The position numbers and the translations under genes were made by a program. A stretch of DNA of 64,000 nt from Turnera subulata (taxonomy: Eukaryota > Streptophyta > Magnoliopsida > Malpighiales > Passifloraceae). The DNA is taken from positions 1 to 64,000 of the forward strand of contig JAKUCV010004321.1 in NCBI GenBank assembly GCA_028386065.3. The letters run 5' to 3'. The notes under the pieces were generated by a model that ran no database searches, was not told where the DNA came from, and saw only the letters and a list, made by a program, of their open reading frames with translations. Below are positions 62,509 to 64,000 of this stretch, one piece after another (position 1 is the stretch's first letter; every line of letters starts with the position of its first letter).

Positions 62509-64000
62509 CTAGTCGTGCGCCCGTGACTGTACCCAGTCGAACACTTCCTCCTCCACCAGACTCTCGATGAGTTGATCTATCTCGTTCTCGATATTACCTC
62601 TCTCCCATCCTACAAGGTCCCCAATGAGGTTCGTTTCTGCCACTTCAAGGGAGCTAAAAGAAACAGGTATTGAGGATGACGACCTGTTCTCCACGTCGAA
62701 TCTATCATTATTCCTTCAAAAATCCGAATCCGATATCCCTTGGAGGCTCTCAGGTTCAGAGATCACGCTCCCCTTGGCAGACAAAAATTTAACCCTTTTC
62801 TTCTTCCATACTTCCATATTCTGCAGCACTGCAGCAACCTTCCTTTCTACTGCTCGTTGAAAATTCAAACTATTATACTCACACGGGAAGGAAAGCCAAG
62901 AATTGTTCCAAGATGATCCAGAAGTCATGGGTTTAGACGAACTAGAAGAACTCATACTGTCAGGAAGATATGGTTTATATGGTGATGGACTCATAAAGGA
63001 CGAGTTCTGGGGGGAGGGTGTTTCTGGGTAAGGTACTAGGGCTCTGGTTGTTGGGCTTGAGTGATTGGGCTCAGAACAAAGAAGGTTTGGTCTGCTATGG
63101 GTGGGGCTGCCGATTGGTAGTGGGCTAATGTGGGTATTTTGGTTTGTATCAGTTATAGTCTGGATCACACATGTGGTATTTTGTGGCAAGGAGTGATTGG
63201 GCTCAGTGCAAAGTAGGTTTGGTCTGCTACGGGTGGGACTGCTGATTGTTAGTGGGCTAATGTGGGTATTTTGGTTTGTATCAGGTATAGACTCGATCAC
63301 ACACGTGGTATTTTCTGGCAAAGGCTGCGCTAGCTCAGATGGTACCGATTTTGGACTCTGTGTAGTTGGAGAAGTTACCTATTCACGTGTCTCGAGGGTT
63401 TTGTTGGCACGCATGATAAGGGGGCGAAGGTTGAATGGATCCTCGGATGTTGAAACCACCACCGATGCTGCTTGGTCTGGGATATGGGCATGCGCATTCT
63501 CCTGGGAGTGAGATGCCCTCGTGCCTCCAATCAGCTCCTCCCCACCGCCCTTCGTCTTTGGTGACGCGCCACCACCGGCACCACTGCTTTGAGACGAAGT
63601 CCACACCCAATCTAATGGATCGTACTACGATTCCATCAAGCCAATCTGACACTGTCTTCCACCAATGTTCACCCCTAATGTACAGTTTATAGATGACATA
63701 GAAGTGGTGAGAATTAATACCTCTGCAACATCGAACCTCTCTCGCTTTCCAGTCTCAAAACTCCAGTCCACCATAGTACCGAACTTGGAGGAGATAAACA
63801 GGAAGAACTCCCTATTCCAAACGTGAGGAGGGACCCCCCTAATCAGTACCCAACATAGTCTATTGGAGGCCATGTCTCCTTCTTTCCAAGGCCGAAAAAC
63901 CTTAAACATATCATTCAAACCTCTTCGCTTCTCCGTAGCACATTTGGACATAATTTCAGGGGATTGAAACCGGAGAAGGAAAGACACTCCTCCAGCAGGA
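62509..64000 (-). pseudogene. LINE-E ORF1 (DUF4283-like), partial and frameshifted
   Basis: 63987-63625 encodes the DUF4283-like part: MFKVFRPWKEGDMASNRLCW, then LIRGVPPHVWNREFFLFISS and ETGKRERFDVAEVLILT. 63321-62716 is a Ser/Pro-rich linker with two similar units of about 60 aa (TTCVIES/QTI..D..TNQNTHISPL and onward). 62694-62509 is the tail LVEEEVFDWVQSRAHD, homologous to the LINE-B tail. The three pieces lie in different frames. The start is beyond the window. The stop is 41 bp before the ORF2 ATG. Confidence 0.8.
63080..63320. repeat. Imperfect tandem repeat in LINE-E ORF1
   Basis: A unit of about 130 bp containing 'GAGTGATTGGGCTCAG', 'GGTTTGGTCTGCTA', 'GTGGGCTAATGTGGGTATTT' and 'ATCACAC(A/G)TGTGGTATTTT' occurs twice (from about 63059 and 63192). 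Both units keep the reading frame of the ORF1 linker. Confidence 0.85.

Larger units (their letters stand above)
58711..64000 (-). mobile_element. LINE-E: L1-type LINE, minus strand, runs off the window
   Basis: Poly-T at 58711-58721 is the minus-strand poly-A tail, placed directly after WRKY-3 intron sequence. ORF2 (62467 to about 58790) and ORF1 (62509 to beyond 64000) follow. No RNase H and no zinc knuckle, so it belongs with LINE-A and -B. It has fewer lesions than the other LINEs. The 5' end is outside the window. Confidence 0.88.

Overview
The window looks like nuclear DNA of a flowering plant, probably a eudicot. It is AT-rich and holds one intron-containing group III WRKY gene buried in nested LINEs, Ty1/copia LTR elements, a solo LTR and MITEs. 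No rRNA or tRNA gene, CRISPR or bacterial-type operon is seen. I cannot name the species.

Layout. 1-5.8 kb: the end of one long LTR, a complete solo LTR (788-3906, TSD CCTAA) with a nested hAT MITE, then a second MITE and a Stowaway-like MITE with its own insertion. 5.8-8.9 kb: WRKY promoter and gene (three exons, 298 aa). 9.6-10.6 kb: copia and LINE 3' relics. 10.7-18.3 kb: LINE-A (+), split by an inverted RRM-type ORF1-only retroposon. 18.4-23.7 kb: LINE-B (-). 23.7-24.3 kb: a scrap of WRKY upstream DNA and a LINE RT fragment. 24.8-31.0 kb: LINE-C (+). 31.4-35.9 kb: SINE-like relic and LINE-A', a duplicate of LINE-A. 35.9-39.0 kb: WRKY-2, promoter plus exon 1 only. 39.1-41.6 kb: copia relics. 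41.6-58.7 kb: WRKY-3, a promoter/intron relic lacking exon 1, split by LINE-D (itself split by a complete 8.1-kb LTR element) and by a short copia element. 58.7-64 kb: LINE-E (-), running off the window.

The history can be read from the joins. A WRKY locus was duplicated several times. LINE-A was duplicated with its flank, since the two copies share stop codons and downstream DNA. Later insertions then broke every copy except WRKY-1. Two LINE types coexist: LINE-A, -B and -E lack a zinc knuckle in ORF1 and a C-terminal RNase H, while LINE-C and -D have both.

The most unusual object is the LTR element at 44601-52688. It has near-identical LTRs, a shortened gag and no pol, plus a second ORF of the plant-transposon/Transposase_32 kind. 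About 50 copies of the perfect palindrome AACATCGATGTT are arranged mainly at a 21-bp pitch (12-bp palindrome plus 9-bp variable spacer). These arrays lie just upstream of TATA boxes for both gag and the second ORF, with MSA-like AACGG sites in between. I read it as a non-autonomous element with a repeated palindrome promoter module.
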